Shown: positions 62,532 to 64,000 of the stretch, one piece after another
How positions within the stretch are numbered: the first letter of the stretch is position 1
Layout of the letters: each line of letters begins with the position of its first letter
Assembly (NCBI GenBank): GCA_023251555.1
Contig: JAHEYN010000014.1
Coordinates: forward strand, 1-64,000
Origin: Bacteroidota bacterium
GTDB lineage: Bacteria > Bacteroidota > Bacteroidia > AKYH767-A > JAHEYN01
Reading direction: 5' to 3'
Length of the DNA stretch: 64,000 bases
The notes under the pieces: model-generated
The model's input: the letters and a program-made list of their open reading frames with translations, nothing else
What the model was told of the DNA's origin: nothing
Databases searched by the model: none
Position numbers and translations under genes: made by a program

Positions 62532-64000
62532 ATGTTATCTTCAAATAACATAGGGAGTAAGGGGTTTTGTATCCTTTTTATACTTTTAAGTCCGTTTATT
62601 GTACCCCAAAAAATAACCGCTGCCACCAATACTGCCACTGCTGCCGGAGGAGGTACATGGGCATCCGCCACCTGGAACTTAGGCCATATACCCCTTGCTT
62701 CAGAAGACGCAGTTATCAATTCAGGCATTAATCTTTCTGTAGGCACTGCTGCAGTCTGCGGATCACTGACTATCGGGAATGCTACTGTTTCCAACACTAC
62801 TCTTACAATAGCCGGGGGCGGAAGTCTCACTGTCAGCGGTACCACGGGCAACCTCGTTTTCAATCCCAATAATGTTAACCGCACTTTTACTCTTGCAGTC
62901 GGGGCCCAGAGCCTGAGCGTGAGCGGAGGGGTTACTTTTCCCACAACAGGCACCACAAACATCACCATCTCCACAGGGAGTGCAACTTTTACAAATGCCA
63001 TAAGCCTCAGCACCAGTGACAATATTTCCCTTACGGGAGCCGGAAGCATTACATTCAGCGGAGGCCTCACTGATGCAGCGGGTTCCCTTTCCACCGTATC
63101 CGGCTGTACTGTAAACTTCGGGGGCAACTACACAGTAAGCAATGCAGCCGTTACATGGACGGCGGGAGCAAATACCATCTTCACCGCAACTGCCACCATT
63201 ACTCCCACTGCTGCAATTACCTTTTCCAATATACAGTTCAATACCGGTACCATTACCCTTGCAGGGAATATTACTGTTGCCGGCAACTGGACAAACAACG
63301 GGGCTGTCATCTCCGGAGGAGCTACAACGGTCACCCTCAGCGGAGCAGGAAAAACGATAGGAGGAACTGCCTCCTCTTCCCTCCCGCGCATCACTATTGC
63401 ATCCGGAGGAAGCTATACCATGAACACCAGCAACACCTGCACGAGGCTTACCTTTGCTGCAGGAGCCCCCAACAGCCTTACCCACAGCGGGGCTGCTGCA
63501 CTTACTGTCAATGGAACTGTTACCGTAAGCAATCCCACATCCAACGGTACTACAGCCTGGAACATCAATGGGGGATCATCAACGGTCAGCGGGACGGCAA
63601 CCATTGGTTCCGGAGGAGCCAATGCATCAAGAATAGCCCGGATCAATATCACAACGGGGGTCCTGAGCATTTCCACCAACCTTGTATTCAGCGCAGGCAA
63701 TGCCGCTTCTGCCGTACTTGATTTAACCGGAGGAGCGGCAAGGGTAAACCTCTCGAGGGCATTCACCCTCAGCACAACAGGAACCCTGCTGCCGGGAGCT
63801 TCAAGTATTTTCAACTATAACGGAAGTGCGGCAGGGCAGACAGTAAGTATGACTGCCGCCACCATCACATACAATGATCTGTACCTGAACAACACCAATG
63901 CTGCAGGAGCAACACTGGGTGCCGCCGTAACCGCAGCAAAAGTTACCGGGAACCTGACAGTCCAGAGCGGACTTTTCAGCAACGGAGGATTTGCAATAGC
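62532..64000 (+). CDS. Large Ser/Thr/Gly-rich repetitive surface protein, N-terminal part (runs off the right edge)
   Basis: The plus strand is open from the ATG at 62532 to the window end, 489 codons. Residues 10-30 (GFCILFILLSPFIVPQKIT) act as a signal. The text then begins GGGTWASATWNLGHIPLASE and continues with short beta-strand repeats rich in T, S, G, N and A (LTIAGGGSLTVSG, NITISTGSATFTNAISLS). This resembles the secreted beta-helix or adhesin-like proteins of Bacteroidota that usually end in a T9SS tail, which would lie outside the window. Long antisense frames here are composition artefacts. Confidence 0.82.
   Translation, partial: MLSSNNIGSKGFCILFILLSPFIVPQKITAATNTATAAGGGTWASATWNLGHIPLASEDAVINSGINLSVGTAAVCGSLTIGNATVSNTTLTIAGGGSLTVSGTTGNLVFNPNNVNRTFTLAVGAQSLSVSGGVTFPTTGTTNITISTGSATFTNAISLSTSDNISLTGAGSITFSGGLTDAAGSLSTVSGCTVNFGGNYTVSNAAVTWTAGANTIFTATATITPTAAITFSNIQFNTGTITLAGNITVAGNWTNNGAVISGGATTVTLSGAGKTIGGTASSSLPRITIASGGSYTMNTSNTCTRLTFAAGAPNSLTHSGAAALTVNGTVTVSNPTSNGTTAWNINGGSSTVSGTATIGSGGANASRIARINITTGVLSISTNLVFSAGNAASAVLDLTGGAARVNLSRAFTLSTTGTLLPGASSIFNYNGSAAGQTVSMTAATITYNDLYLNNTNAAGATLGAAVTAAKVTGNLTVQSGLFSNGGFAI

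Noticed and set aside
62528-63814. Minus-strand frames of 130-240 codons opposite the adhesin-like gene
   Set aside because: Simple composition and repeats on plus keep the opposite strand open; the translations are Val/Pro- or Gly/Ser-rich without domains.

Overview
The window is a chromosomal segment of a Bacteroidota bacterium, most likely a non-pathogenic environmental member of the Sphingobacteria/Chitinophaga-like side or an uncultured lineage. The evidence is: gliding genes gldB and gldC side by side; cargo of the type IX secretion system (T9SS) with both type A and type B sorting tails; the Bacteroidota -7 promoter element TAnnTTTG in front of many genes; little Shine-Dalgarno signal; an atpD-atpC pair apart from other ATP synthase genes, with a short epsilon subunit; and the Bacteroidota form of the division and cell wall (dcw) cluster. 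MurE carries the DNPR motif of the meso-diaminopimelate enzymes.

Layout. 1-8.9 kb: alaS (cut by the window edge) diverges from an M23 peptidase gene. This is followed by a tight run of an amino-acid permease, two paralogous lipoproteins of unknown function and a class A beta-lactamase-like serine hydrolase, then purD and a 58-residue membrane microprotein. 9-14.2 kb: nadE and a porin-like protein on minus, gldB-gldC on plus, engB and an alpha/beta hydrolase on minus. 14.4-30.9 kb: the full dcw cluster, mraZ-rsmH-ftsL-ftsI-murE-mraY-murD-ftsW-murG-murC-ftsQ-ftsA-ftsZ, plus a yqeY-like gene. It is preceded by three 10-bp MraZ-type boxes and closed by a hairpin. Almost every junction overlaps or nearly touches, so it is probably read as one or two long transcripts.

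30.9-36.8 kb (minus): a three-gene sugar operon with an RfbH-type PMP/[2Fe-2S] 3-dehydrase, an SDR epimerase/reductase and a thiamine-diphosphate enzyme. The set suggests a branched 3,6-dideoxyhexose of the yersiniose kind. A short open frame, possibly a gene remnant, is translationally coupled in front of it. A helical-repeat protein gene lies upstream. 36.9-43.5 kb: two T9SS type A propeller proteins, a small exported protein, a YhhQ queuosine-precursor transporter and a lemA-TPM-TPM operon. 43.6-51.6 kb: tilS, an exported alpha/beta hydrolase, acs, a leucine-rich-repeat protein, ribF and a T9SS type B propeller protein.

51.7-56.9 kb: atpD-atpC, then an AT-richer accessory island. The island holds a small membrane protein bounded by inverted repeats and a two-gene HTH/nucleotidyltransferase pair that looks like a toxin-antitoxin or abortive-infection module with its own operator-like palindrome. 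Homogentisate dioxygenase follows. 57-64 kb: a 1776-residue T9SS type A repeat protein, a strong terminator, and the start of a large Ser/Thr/Gly-rich adhesin-like gene that runs off the window.

The most notable features are the HTH/NTase pair with its neighbouring cassette-like gene, a dispersed hairpin repeat whose 15-nt loop occurs in both orientations, the RfbH/TPP sugar operon with its possible truncated leader gene, and a very basic C-terminal tail on FtsQ. No rRNA, tRNA, CRISPR array or intact insertion sequence was seen. All family calls come from reading motifs; no database search was run.
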